Part shown: in pieces, positions 5,934 through 5,940 of the stretch
Position numbering within the stretch: position 1 is the first letter of the stretch
How the letters are laid out: every line of letters begins with the position of its first letter
Assembly: GCA_021786815.1 (NCBI GenBank)
Contig: JAJYMR010000102.1
Location: 1 to 5,940, forward strand
DNA from: Deltaproteobacteria bacterium
GTDB lineage: Bacteria > Desulfobacterota > Binatia > Binatales > Binataceae
Direction: 5' to 3'
DNA length: 5,940 nucleotides
Translations under genes and position numbers: made by a program
The notes under the pieces: model-generated
What the model was told of the DNA's origin: nothing
Databases searched by the model: none
The model's input: the letters and a program-made list of their open reading frames with translations, nothing else

Positions 5934-5940
5934 GGCTTGC

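Noticed and set aside
1..5940. Possible defence system, mobile element, CRISPR, or novel multi-gene machine
   Set aside because: No nuclease, toxin, reverse transcriptase, transposase, helicase, repeat array or non-coding block was found. Nearly all bases belong to recognisable metabolic, transport or redox genes.

Overview
The window is GC-rich with strong G/C preference at third codon positions, and genes are packed with almost no intergenic DNA. This fits a free-living, high-GC bacterium, probably an uncultured soil or sediment lineage. The dense bicistrons, a SIMPL-type protein, a bacterial VIT1/CCC1 transporter and paired hotdog hydratase genes would suit groups such as Binatota, Rokubacteria or other deltaproteobacteria-like phyla. 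That assignment is an impression from style, not a demonstrated placement. I see no RNA gene, insertion sequence, CRISPR array, phage gene or obvious repeat.

Left part (1-1632, + strand): the C-terminal tail of a protein resembling the end of SIMPL/DUF541 proteins; then a typical 2-Cys peroxiredoxin; six bases later a VIT1/CCC1-family membrane iron/manganese transporter with a TTG start; then a small 83-residue protein of unknown function. The peroxiredoxin removes peroxides and the VIT-type carrier moves Fe2+/Mn2+ out of the cytosol or into a compartment. Together they look like a peroxide/iron-protection pair.

Middle part (1648-5017, + strand): an ABC-importer set of the peptide/nickel (Dpp/Opp) family. 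It consists of two permeases and a lipoprotein substrate-binding protein, joined by 4-base overlaps (ATGA, GTGA) with good Shine-Dalgarno sequences inside the preceding gene. The binding protein comes last, and no ATP-binding subunit is present in the window. All + strand genes from 111 to 5017 are separated by at most 15 bases, so they could be one transcript, although the redox/metal genes and the importer have no obvious shared task.

Right part (5056-5933, - strand): two short hotdog-fold (MaoC-like) genes that overlap by ATGA and converge on the importer. They are probably the two halves of a heteromeric (R)-enoyl-CoA hydratase / 3-hydroxyacyl dehydratase, comparable to HadAB-type pairs. 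The usual Asp/His catalytic pair is not intact in either subunit by my reading, which is the most interesting point here.

Overall this is mostly ordinary chromosomal gene content. I do not see a clear, previously undescribed system. The items worth a second look are the hotdog pair, the peroxiredoxin-VIT junction, the small unknown protein and the ATPase-less importer.
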